From Bacteroidota bacterium (lineage in GTDB: Bacteria; Bacteroidota; Bacteroidia; Cytophagales; Cytophagaceae): a stretch of DNA of 64,000 bases. The notes beneath the pieces were generated by a model. It had not been told where the DNA came from. It was given only the letters and a program-made list of their open reading frames with translations, and did not search any database. The number at the start of each line of letters is the position of its first letter. The stretch's first letter is position 1. Below, one piece after another: positions 56,764-64,000 of this stretch. The stretch covers positions 248,001 through 312,000 of the forward strand of contig JAEWYS010000020.1 in NCBI GenBank assembly GCA_023458555.1. Reading direction: 5' to 3'. The position numbers were made by a program, and so were the translations under genes.

Positions 56764-58860
56764 CTATCGGATATGCATCTGCTGATTATATGTCCCGGTT
56801 TTGGTAATGACCTGTAGTATGTACATACCCTCAGGCAGACCGCCAGTATCTATCTGCTTCCTTCCGGCCGTGGATAGCAGCTCAGTGCCGTTTAGTGACA
56901 GAATACGGATAGCTTCGGGATCCGTATTGTCTGCTGCTTCCACCGTAATATAACCGCTGGCCGGATTAGGGTAGAAGCGTATTCTGCCGGCGGGCAGGCT
57001 GATAGCAGTACCCGTGATGACCGCCTTCTGAAAAATGGCGGAATAGCCGGAGCAGGTTTCATTGGAAATGTATACAGCATAATTGCCGCTTTCCGGCATT
57101 GTGAAAGTCCTGTCTGTGTTACCGGTAAGTACAGAAACGGTACTGTCTTCGGAGAGGCTGACCCATTGGAAGGTGGCATTGCCAGCCGTGGCCTCCAGAA
57201 GATCTCCGGTTTGAGTTACCTCAAAATCAATAGCACAGAAATTGAGGATGACTACCCCGTCTGCTCCTGATGTTGCCGGATAACCAGAGCCATTGCCCCC
57301 GCCGCCACCGGCTCCGTACTTTTGTGCGGGTGCAGCCGGGTTAGAATTATCCAATCCATGTGAGCAATTATTATAACCAGCCCCTTTGCTGCCATGACCT
57401 CCGGGGTATCCACCGGAATATCCTCCGGTTCCTCCCTGATCAGGACAGCCTCCCGGAGCATATGGCTGAGGATATCCGCCGTCACTGCCGTTGCCTTTTC
57501 TTCCGGCAGCCCCGCCGCCCCCGCCGCCATAGTATGTCCAGAAGCCTTTACCACCGCTGCCGCCCTGATAGTTGGCGAGGTTGCCGTTCTGGCCGCTGCC
57601 TCCGGCTCCTCCCGGCCTGTAGCCGTTATCATCGGGTGAAAACGGGGCATTTGCTCCTCCCGAAGCGCTGAGCAGCGTAGAAAAGCTGCTGGTTCGGTTA
57701 CCCTGGTTCTGTCCGACCGTAATCGTATAGTCCGTATTGCTAGTCAATGTATAAATGCCGGAAGCATATCCTCCGCCACCGCCGCCGCCGAGTCCGTTGC
57801 TTCCGCCGTTGCCTCCCGCGCCGGCCACCTCGATTAGAGGAGTGGAGACAATACCGTTCTGGTGATTGTATATGGCATCCTGCTCAAAAATGATGGTTCC
57901 GTACTGCTGGCTGTCTTTGATCAGATCGGCTTTGGAAATGTGAATAAAGGCGCTCGTGTCGGTACAGGATCCGTTCGAAACAATGACCGCATAGCTTCCG
58001 GCATGTTGTACCGCCAATGTCCGGTTAACAGCGTTCTGCATAGGCGTATGATTTCTGTCGATCCACTGATAGCTTGCGTCTGCCTGGTTGGCATGCAGGG
58101 TGAGCCCTAGTTGAGTTATGCCCAGGTCTATCAGACAGGTTGAAATACGCACCCAGCCGTTGGCGCCGTTTGTAGCCGGAGAGCCGTTGCCGTTTCCGCC
58201 TCCGCCGCCGGCTCCGTAGTTACCCGCCTCGGTAGCCGGAGATATATGCTCCCGTCCGGACTGGCAATCTAAATAGCCTGCCCCCTTGGCACCGTTTCCG
58301 CCGGGATACCCGCCTGAAATACCCGGAGCTCCTCCATTGTGAGGGCACGAATCTCGATTATATGAGCTTGTGGAACCTCCCGGGATTCCGTTGCCGTTTC
58401 TTCCGGCGCTGCCTCCACCACCGCCTCCATAGTATGTCCAGAAGCCTTTACCGCCGTTGCCGCCGTTTCGGTTGGCAATGTTTCCGCCTGAGCCTTTACC
58501 ACCCATTCCCGCAATGCCGAAACCATCGGGAGATCTGTCATATGTAGCATCTGTACCACCGGTAGCCTCCAGGAAGCTATTGACAGAAGATGTACGGCTT
58601 GTGCCCGCATTTTGCCCTACAGTGACGGTAAGGATTTCCCCGGGAGTGACCTCATAGATACCGGAGGCATATCCGCCACCGCCACCGCCGCTTAATCCGT
58701 TTGCCCTGCCATCGCCGCCGGCTCCGACAACTTCAATAAGAACCCGGCTTGTGTTTTGCGGTACAGTATAGGTTCCCGAAGTATGGAAAATTGCTTCGTC
58801 CTGTCCCATCCCCATGAATGTATGGAGCAAAAACAGGCAGGTGAGTAGTTTTTTGATCAT
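56764..58860 (-). CDS. Duplicated glycine-rich secreted protein with T9SS sorting domain
   Basis: A 698-residue exported protein, signal peptide MIKKLLTCLFLLHTFMGMGQ. Two copies of a glycine-rich domain of about 200 residues lie at about 42-237 and 340-540. Both carry GGGGGGYASGIY, SASGG-like turns and the identical block GGKGFWTYYGGGGGG, plus GGYPGG and GAGYxxC segments with conserved cysteines. This resembles the Gly_rich_2 type beta-sandwich known in some adhesins and receptors. Each copy is followed by an Ig-like domain (SYQWIDRNHTPM, TFQWVSLSEDST). The end (RIRFYPNPASGYITVEA to NQQMHIR) is a T9SS signal. Function is unknown; adhesion is a guess from the Ig and Gly-rich parts. Confidence 0.85.
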   Translation of the reverse strand: MIKKLLTCLFLLHTFMGMGQDEAIFHTSGTYTVPQNTSRVLIEVVGAGGDGRANGLSGGGGGGYASGIYEVTPGEILTVTVGQNAGTSRTSSVNSFLEATGGTDATYDRSPDGFGIAGMGGKGSGGNIANRNGGNGGKGFWTYYGGGGGGSAGRNGNGIPGGSTSSYNRDSCPHNGGAPGISGGYPGGNGAKGAGYLDCQSGREHISPATEAGNYGAGGGGGNGNGSPATNGANGWVRISTCLIDLGITQLGLTLHANQADASYQWIDRNHTPMQNAVNRTLAVQHAGSYAVIVSNGSCTDTSAFIHISKADLIKDSQQYGTIIFEQDAIYNHQNGIVSTPLIEVAGAGGNGGSNGLGGGGGGGYASGIYTLTSNTDYTITVGQNQGNRTSSFSTLLSASGGANAPFSPDDNGYRPGGAGGSGQNGNLANYQGGSGGKGFWTYYGGGGGGAAGRKGNGSDGGYPQPYAPGGCPDQGGTGGYSGGYPGGHGSKGAGYNNCSHGLDNSNPAAPAQKYGAGGGGGNGSGYPATSGADGVVILNFCAIDFEVTQTGDLLEATAGNATFQWVSLSEDSTVSVLTGNTDRTFTMPESGNYAVYISNETCSGYSAIFQKAVITGTAISLPAGRIRFYPNPASGYITVEAADNTDPEAIRILSLNGTELLSTAGRKQIDTGGLPEGMYILQVITKTGTYNQQMHIR

Positions 58861-59035
58861 CAGAATAAAATTGAAAAATGCCAGGCGCCAAATCTAAAAA
58901 AATATACGGCTATTCGTATGTGTTTTGACAGAAAGATTGTACTTCTGTCCGGGTGATTGAGGAGAGTCCGGGCTTTCCTGCACGCTTCCCTTTTTAATTT
59001 AGAACACTAATCTCTGTAGGTTTGTCGGTCTTATG

Positions 59036-59072
59036 GGGTAAGAGAAGAAGCATGGCTGCTTCTCTCTTACCC
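59036..59072 (-). terminator. Imperfect hairpin behind the 939-residue T9SS gene
   Basis: GGGTAAGAGAAGAAGC pairs with GCTTCTCTCTTACCC apart from one bulge. It lacks a T run, so it may be a 3-prime stabiliser rather than a terminator. The gap 58861-59097 shows no gene. Confidence 0.5.
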
Positions 59073-59097
59073 AAAATCAATATGAATTCCGGATAGC

Positions 59098-61917
59098 CTA
59101 TTTTATTACCAGCTTCACAGATTCACTATGCTCCCCGATAGTTATTTTGAGCAGATAGATACCTGGCAGAAGAGAGCCTTTTTCTATGATTGTCTGATAA
59201 GAGCCCGGACCCAGGTGGGCGCTGAGTAGCTCTCTTACCTGATTTCCATACAGATCATGCAAAGACATCTCTGCTTTTCCGGACCTCTCAAGACGGTATT
59301 CGATAGTAGAAAAATCAGTGAGCGGATTAGGATATATATTCTTTATAAAGCTGGTTTTGTAGGCGAGCTTCTTTTTATTGATATTGGTAACCGTTCCGTC
59401 CGGCAAAAATGCGCCGGTGATCTCCAGATTGTCTTTTACCTCGAGTCCCCGCAATACCATATTCAGCTCCCTGACGCCGAATACAATCCCGTTTTTAGGT
59501 GTCTGATCCTCGTTTCCGGCAATGGAATCAGTTTCCTGTGTCAGAATATAGAGCTTGTCATCATCACCAAAAGACGCGTCCATTTCCCATACATAAAAGG
59601 TAGAGTCGGCAACCAGAGGCGAACTGGTAATTTCTTTCCAGGGACTGTCATTCCTTAAGTTTTTAAGATATAGTTCAATCCTTCCCTGATCAATGCTGTC
59701 TGTCGTATACACAGGTCGTATCTTCTGGAAGGTGGCAGAGGCAACGGATTGCGAGTTTACAGATACAACCGGTTTGCAGAAATTATAGTCCGCTCCTTCA
59801 TCAGCGACATAATAATCCCATACGTCCTGAGATTGGTGGTACACTCCGATATAGAATTCGTTTTTCAGCCCCTCATTCGTTTCGCTGGTGGTCGTAAAGC
59901 CTATGATGGCATAGTCATCATTCATATCAAAGGACAGCTCATCAAATGAGAAGCCCGAAGCTCCTTCAAATCCCTCAATTACTTCGGGTGTTTCCCACGC
60001 GTCATTGATATAGGAAGCGGCGTAGAGCTTGCTGTCTCTTGTATTTTCATTGCCGTCGGGATCATTGATCCAGACCAGCACGGCATAATCATGCGCCTCA
60101 TTGAACTTGACCTGAAGATCCTTATTGACACCCGGTATATTGGTCAGTTGCTGCGGTTGGGCAAGATACCATGTTGACCCTGTCAGCCTGAGTGTTGTAT
60201 ACCAGATATTGTTCCTCATATTCTGTGCATTTTCCTGCACCATCCAGGTGATTAATGCGAAATCAGAACCGTTGACTGTTACTTTTGCCCGGCTTTCTGC
60301 TCTTCCGGTCTGAAAGCCCGAAATATCGTCCGCCAGCATTTCATTATACACGATTGCATTGGATGCCGCATCATAAAACGCGAGGTAAATATCCTGCGCT
60401 TTCAGCAGGTCCTGCACCGATATGCCTGATGGGAGATTGCTGAGATCGTATCTGTTCTGGCAGTAGGTTATAAAAGCAGAGCCATCCGGCGTAAAAGCCA
60501 GCGAAGGATTATTAATGCCATGCATATTTTCAGCAAGCAGCACAGGCGGCTCAAATTTATTTTCCGATTTATTCAGGATGGAAAACAGCAATGCGCTGGT
60601 CCCGGCAGTATTGTCCACCCATACCGCCCCCATATGCTCGCCGGCTCCTGTAAATACGGGTTCCGGTGAGAATTCAGGCAGCACAAAGGATTCGTTTATC
60701 CTGTAGGTATTTACGATGGACTGCGGGTTGTCCGGATCATAGACCGGTGTTAGCGTTCCCGGGTAGGAGCCAAAGGATTCGTCCACAAATGCCTTGGGGC
60801 CATAGGTATAAAGCCCGAGGCCGCCAGATGACCAGAATGAAAAGGCTTTTACATTAACCTGTCCCAGCAGGCTGTAATCTCCCCCAAACTGGTGTTCCGT
60901 ATTTTCTGCCGGTACATTCCGGTAGTACATGCCGGCGCCTAATCGGGCCCGTATGGTTAAGGTCGCATCTGCCGAAAGCATTCCTCCCAGTACTTTTACG
61001 TCTCCTCTGATGTAGCCCTCTCCCGATGCCTTTACAGCGATGGATGTTTGATGTGTTCCTGATTGCAGAAATCCCCATTGTCCGTCCTGATGGCCTGCTA
61101 CAATTTTCCCGTCAAGAGATGCCTGGAAGGTGAGGCCTGCATCAAATTTAATTGTGATAAAAGGAGCCAGAGGAAAGCTTATGCCCGGCAGGGCAAAAGA
61201 ATAGCTGTTTGTCTCCGCGTGTGCCGAAGCGATCAGCGAAAAGTTCAGATCCTGATCAAAGCGTATAACCGCTCCGAGAGAAAGCTCCCTGAATTCGGTA
61301 TGTAACCCAAGAGTATTCAGATTGAAAAGTATGCATTCCCCGGCAGCTTTGGCTTCACCCGTATGTTTGTCCAGAGTAAAGTAGTAGGCAAGATAAGGAG
61401 CTTCTACTCCAAAAGGCCGCCCTGACAATCCGGTCAGTCCGGCAGGCAGATATTCTGTAAGGGTAAAGTTAATGGGATTGTATACGGCCCAGGTAATGCT
61501 GTCTCCCTTGGTGGCTGTATAATATATCAAGGCATCCTTTGCCCACAGCGGTTTGGGCTTTATTTGCAGGGAGTAGCTTTCTGACAGTCCTGTCATATTA
61601 TTGGCTGCATTCAGAAAAAATGCGGTTAGCACAGCGCCGGGCTTTGCCGTTTTCATATCGATAGTGGCCCTGGCGGAATTGTTTCCGGGAGCAGCATCTA
61701 GCGCGTAGCCATACTCCTCTGAGTGCGCAGCATCGGAAATAATGAAAAGAACATGTTCGGTTCCGGCAGGAACAGGGCCGGAGTAGGTAAACTCGTTTTC
61801 CAGAGGAAGCCCTTCGACAAAAGGCCCGAATCCCTGGCTCGCTGAAATAGTTTGGGCCCGGGAATAGTTAAAGGATAAAAAGAAACCCAGAAGAATTAAA
61901 AAATTTGCAAGTTTCAT
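59098..61917 (-). CDS. Large secreted T9SS protein of unknown function
   Basis: A 939-residue exported protein that I do not recognise as a named family. Signal peptide MKLANFLILLGFFLSFNYSRAQ. Residues 25-110 are Ig-like; 110-400 are strand-rich with DAGLTFQASLDGKI and GEGYIRGDVKVLGGMLSADA, perhaps a large beta-sandwich. Residues about 430-820 have a propeller-like repetition of hydrophobic-plus-Trp/Tyr strands (MGAVWVDNTAGTSALLFSIL, FALITWMVQENAQ, YAVLVWINDPDGNENT, YAIIGFTTTSETNEG), reminiscent of sialidase-type propellers without the Asp boxes. The last 80 residues, from IYPNPLTDFSTIEY to SVKLVIK, are a T9SS signal. Monocistronic. Confidence 0.75.
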   Translation of the reverse strand: MKLANFLILLGFFLSFNYSRAQTISASQGFGPFVEGLPLENEFTYSGPVPAGTEHVLFIISDAAHSEEYGYALDAAPGNNSARATIDMKTAKPGAVLTAFFLNAANNMTGLSESYSLQIKPKPLWAKDALIYYTATKGDSITWAVYNPINFTLTEYLPAGLTGLSGRPFGVEAPYLAYYFTLDKHTGEAKAAGECILFNLNTLGLHTEFRELSLGAVIRFDQDLNFSLIASAHAETNSYSFALPGISFPLAPFITIKFDAGLTFQASLDGKIVAGHQDGQWGFLQSGTHQTSIAVKASGEGYIRGDVKVLGGMLSADATLTIRARLGAGMYYRNVPAENTEHQFGGDYSLLGQVNVKAFSFWSSGGLGLYTYGPKAFVDESFGSYPGTLTPVYDPDNPQSIVNTYRINESFVLPEFSPEPVFTGAGEHMGAVWVDNTAGTSALLFSILNKSENKFEPPVLLAENMHGINNPSLAFTPDGSAFITYCQNRYDLSNLPSGISVQDLLKAQDIYLAFYDAASNAIVYNEMLADDISGFQTGRAESRAKVTVNGSDFALITWMVQENAQNMRNNIWYTTLRLTGSTWYLAQPQQLTNIPGVNKDLQVKFNEAHDYAVLVWINDPDGNENTRDSKLYAASYINDAWETPEVIEGFEGASGFSFDELSFDMNDDYAIIGFTTTSETNEGLKNEFYIGVYHQSQDVWDYYVADEGADYNFCKPVVSVNSQSVASATFQKIRPVYTTDSIDQGRIELYLKNLRNDSPWKEITSSPLVADSTFYVWEMDASFGDDDKLYILTQETDSIAGNEDQTPKNGIVFGVRELNMVLRGLEVKDNLEITGAFLPDGTVTNINKKKLAYKTSFIKNIYPNPLTDFSTIEYRLERSGKAEMSLHDLYGNQVRELLSAHLGPGSYQTIIEKGSLLPGIYLLKITIGEHSESVKLVIK

Positions 61918-62398
61918 AAAGTGCTAAATTTTAAAAAGGGATAATGCATGCAATATGAGTAATTTATGCTGGAAGAAAAAATGTCCTCCCTATTCTTTTT
62001 TAGGCTTAAGCATCTATTCTTGTCTGTCTGTACGGCAACTGAATTGTACTTGGGAAATGCGCCCCCTCTTACTAATCGAAGAGAGTTGCTGTTTATCTGT
62101 TTCTATTCTTATCCTCGACAAAAAGCAAGAGACTTAAGCAGTTGATGATTTTTTCAGCCGACGGATTGGAGATATGCAGTCACACATATTGTCATCAGGC
62201 GTATGACTGTTTCGTTCTGCCGGCCATTTAATGCTTTTTTATGGTAACCCCTGCCGTTTTTTTTAGTATACTTAAAAGCTAAATTCTTTTCTGCTTATTC
62301 ATATAGCGAGCGAATTTAAAAGGAGGAGTTGTATAAAATAACTGAAATATAATTGCTTACACAGAGGGGCAGGAGAGGTAAGCGCCAAAAAATAACGT
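61918..62398. other. Intergenic gap between divergent T9SS genes
   Basis: About 480 bases between the divergent starts at 61917 and 62399. I see no frame with protein-like content, no hairpin and no clear TTTG/TAnnTTTG pair. Confidence 0.5.
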
Positions 62399-64000
62399 AT
62401 GAGACTACCACTGATTTTTAACCGCTATGCATGTTTGCTGTCTTGTCTTATGATAAGCTTCGGCATGTATGCGCAGTCGCCGGAAACAGAAGACGCTGAA
62501 AAAGAGGAGCCGCATTGCGGTTCCGATATTCTGCTGAACCGTCAGGATACGAAACGTGATGCGTTTGAACAACGCTTGTTGCAGAACACTATGAACACTC
62601 TGGGTGACGAAGAAGAGTTAACAGAATACAGGGTGCCGGTAGCCTTTCATATTGTGCACCAGAACGGAGCGGAAAATATTCCGGATTCGGATGTGCATGA
62701 TGCCCTGCGGCTTCTGAACGATGCCTTTAGTGATGCGGCTCCCTTTGCTTCTCCCGGGGGAGTACCCGCAGGAATTCGTTTTTGCATGGGATCTGGCTCA
62801 GCCAATATTACCAGACATCAGTCTTCTCTTACAAATGTAGTTATGGAAAACGACGACATCGCGTTAAAGGAGATCGGGCTATGGTCCGCCAGAGACTACG
62901 TGAATATATGGGTCGTAAATTCGATCTCATCGCTCACCATGGGCCCCTCGGTGGCAGGCTACGCGATGCTGCCGTATATGCACGGAGCGCCGGTTGACGG
63001 GGTGGTGGTTGAAGCCGCTTTTGTCAATGCCAATCCGGATAAGGTGAAAGTGCTGGTACATGAGATGGGGCACTATCTGGGTTTGTATCATACTTTTGAG
63101 GGAGGCTGTAAAAACGACAACTGCCAGACCGATGGAGACAAAGTCTGCGATACTCCGCCGGATCGTTCCGTCGCGCCGGTAGGATGCGACAGCTTTGCCA
63201 ATACCTGCACGTCAGACGAAGACGATGCCTCCGTTCATAATCCTTTCCGTGCAGAGGCTTCAGGCGGTCTGGGCGACCAGCCGGATATGCATCAGAACTA
63301 TATGGATTACGGCTTTCAGGAATGCCAGAATACCTTTACCGCAGGGCAGCGCAAACGAATGCGCGATGCCTTGCTGGAGGCCCGAAGCAGTCTGCTTAGC
63401 AATGCGCATACATGCCGGCCTTGCGCGACACCGTTTCAGGCCGATATCAGCCACCTGCCTGATACATGGCCTGCCGGAGTACCGCTGGAGTTTACCGTTA
63501 ACACGGATAATGAAAGTCCGTTACTGTACATTTTCTGGATGATCGACAATACCGGAGCATCAGAGAATATCGTGACGCGTACGTTTTATGAGGCGAAGAC
63601 AGTGACGGTAAAAGCCTATGTGTATGATCTGAATATGCTTGGCTGCGATCAGGAGCTGACTGCGACAATCACTATTACCTGTCCCGTGCCCAAGCCGGTA
63701 TTTACGGCAAACAGCCCGGATGGTCTGACGAGTCCGGGTGAAACCGTGCGTTTTGAGACCGGGGAATCCGCTTACCAGTACAGCTGGCAGGTAGATGGCG
63801 CCAGCAAGGCTATGGGTGCTACGTTCGATTATCTGGTGGAGGGAACAGAGGGCAGGCTGGTTACGTTGACAGCCAACGACGGATCATGCCAGGCGGTGAG
63901 TGAGCCTTACTATCTGCTTCCCGGCAATTGTGCCGACAGCAGGGAAAACAATGTCTGGTATTTCGGATCATATGCCGGAATTGATTTTAATTACAAACCC
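62399..64000 (+). CDS. M43-family zinc metallopeptidase (cytophagalysin-like), N-terminal part
   Basis: An open frame from the ATG at 62399 to the window end (534 residues seen, gene continues). A signal peptide ends near MYAQ (residue 26). A propeptide-like stretch runs to about residue 75, followed by the catalytic domain: HIVHQNGAENIPDSDVHDAL, the zinc motif HEMGHYLGLYH (about 221-231) and Met-turn NYMDYG. Cys-rich segments GCKNDNCQ and CDTPPDR fit pappalysin-like M43 peptidases of Bacteroidota. After residue 345 come two PKD-like domains (PLLYIFWMIDN, YQYSWQVDGAS), and the last residues WYFGSYAGIDF look like the beginning of a beta-propeller or similar repeat. It is expected to have a T9SS end beyond the window. 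Confidence 0.88.
   Translation, partial: MRLPLIFNRYACLLSCLMISFGMYAQSPETEDAEKEEPHCGSDILLNRQDTKRDAFEQRLLQNTMNTLGDEEELTEYRVPVAFHIVHQNGAENIPDSDVHDALRLLNDAFSDAAPFASPGGVPAGIRFCMGSGSANITRHQSSLTNVVMENDDIALKEIGLWSARDYVNIWVVNSISSLTMGPSVAGYAMLPYMHGAPVDGVVVEAAFVNANPDKVKVLVHEMGHYLGLYHTFEGGCKNDNCQTDGDKVCDTPPDRSVAPVGCDSFANTCTSDEDDASVHNPFRAEASGGLGDQPDMHQNYMDYGFQECQNTFTAGQRKRMRDALLEARSSLLSNAHTCRPCATPFQADISHLPDTWPAGVPLEFTVNTDNESPLLYIFWMIDNTGASENIVTRTFYEAKTVTVKAYVYDLNMLGCDQELTATITITCPVPKPVFTANSPDGLTSPGETVRFETGESAYQYSWQVDGASKAMGATFDYLVEGTEGRLVTLTANDGSCQAVSEPYYLLPGNCADSRENNVWYFGSYAGIDFNYKP

Overview
The window comes from a member of the Bacteroidota, most like a polysaccharide-degrading, Cytophaga- or Sphingobacterium-type bacterium. 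The evidence is direct: several large secreted proteins end in type IX secretion (T9SS) C-terminal sorting domains, promoters follow the Bacteroidota pattern TTTG-N17-20-TAnnTTTG, MurF is fused to alanine racemase, and lineage-typical families occur (BBP2 porin, DUF4783, DUF6157, cytophagalysin-like M43 peptidase). I cannot assign a genus from the sequence alone.

Layout. 1-11 kb: start of a MutS-related gene, a BBP2-type porin, an AT-rich desert of 1.2 kb, a tiny secreted KGPxYK-repeat protein, then housekeeping genes (gpmI, a DUF4783 gene, nadC, YcxB-like, LtaS-type sulfatase) and a VWA-like/membrane protein pair. 11-28 kb: a giant 2409-residue GH8 glucanase with a long array of PKD/Ig-like domains, feoAB iron uptake, the murF-alr fusion, and a GH5 cellulase carrying thrombospondin-type-3 repeats and a CBM6. 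28-34.4 kb: an AT-rich accessory stretch holding a REP-associated (RAYT) transposase with flanking palindromes, an IS3 remnant that cuts a gene, an ECF42 sigma factor with its YCII partner, a lincosamide nucleotidyltransferase with an attC-like palindrome behind it, a frameshifted MFS transporter, a Tat-lipoprotein hemerythrin and a second IS scrap, ending at tRNA-Glu. 34.4-54.6 kb: small soluble and regulatory genes (DUF6157, pentapeptide repeat, Na+/H+ antiporter with MBL hydrolase, GNATs, DinBs, PhzF, MocR, YggS, DUF3999/DUF2339, LytTR two-component pair with a divergent outer-membrane protein, AraC, DoxX/HxlR) with patches of decayed genes. 54.6-64 kb: GH53 galactanase, a duplicated glycine-rich T9SS protein, a 939-residue T9SS protein and the beginning of an M43 metallopeptidase.

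How it fits together. The GH8, GH5 and GH53 enzymes are secreted by one route (Sec plus T9SS) and could jointly attack plant cell wall beta-glucan and galactan, but no SusC/SusD pair accompanies them, so this is not a classical PUL. Intergenic space is rich in dispersed composite repeats, palindromes and gene remnants. The strongest leads for something not well described are the attC-like cassette junction beside the lnu gene, the intergenic composite repeat family, the RAYT/REP element, the near-perfect HxlR-side palindrome, and the small KGPxYK secreted protein.
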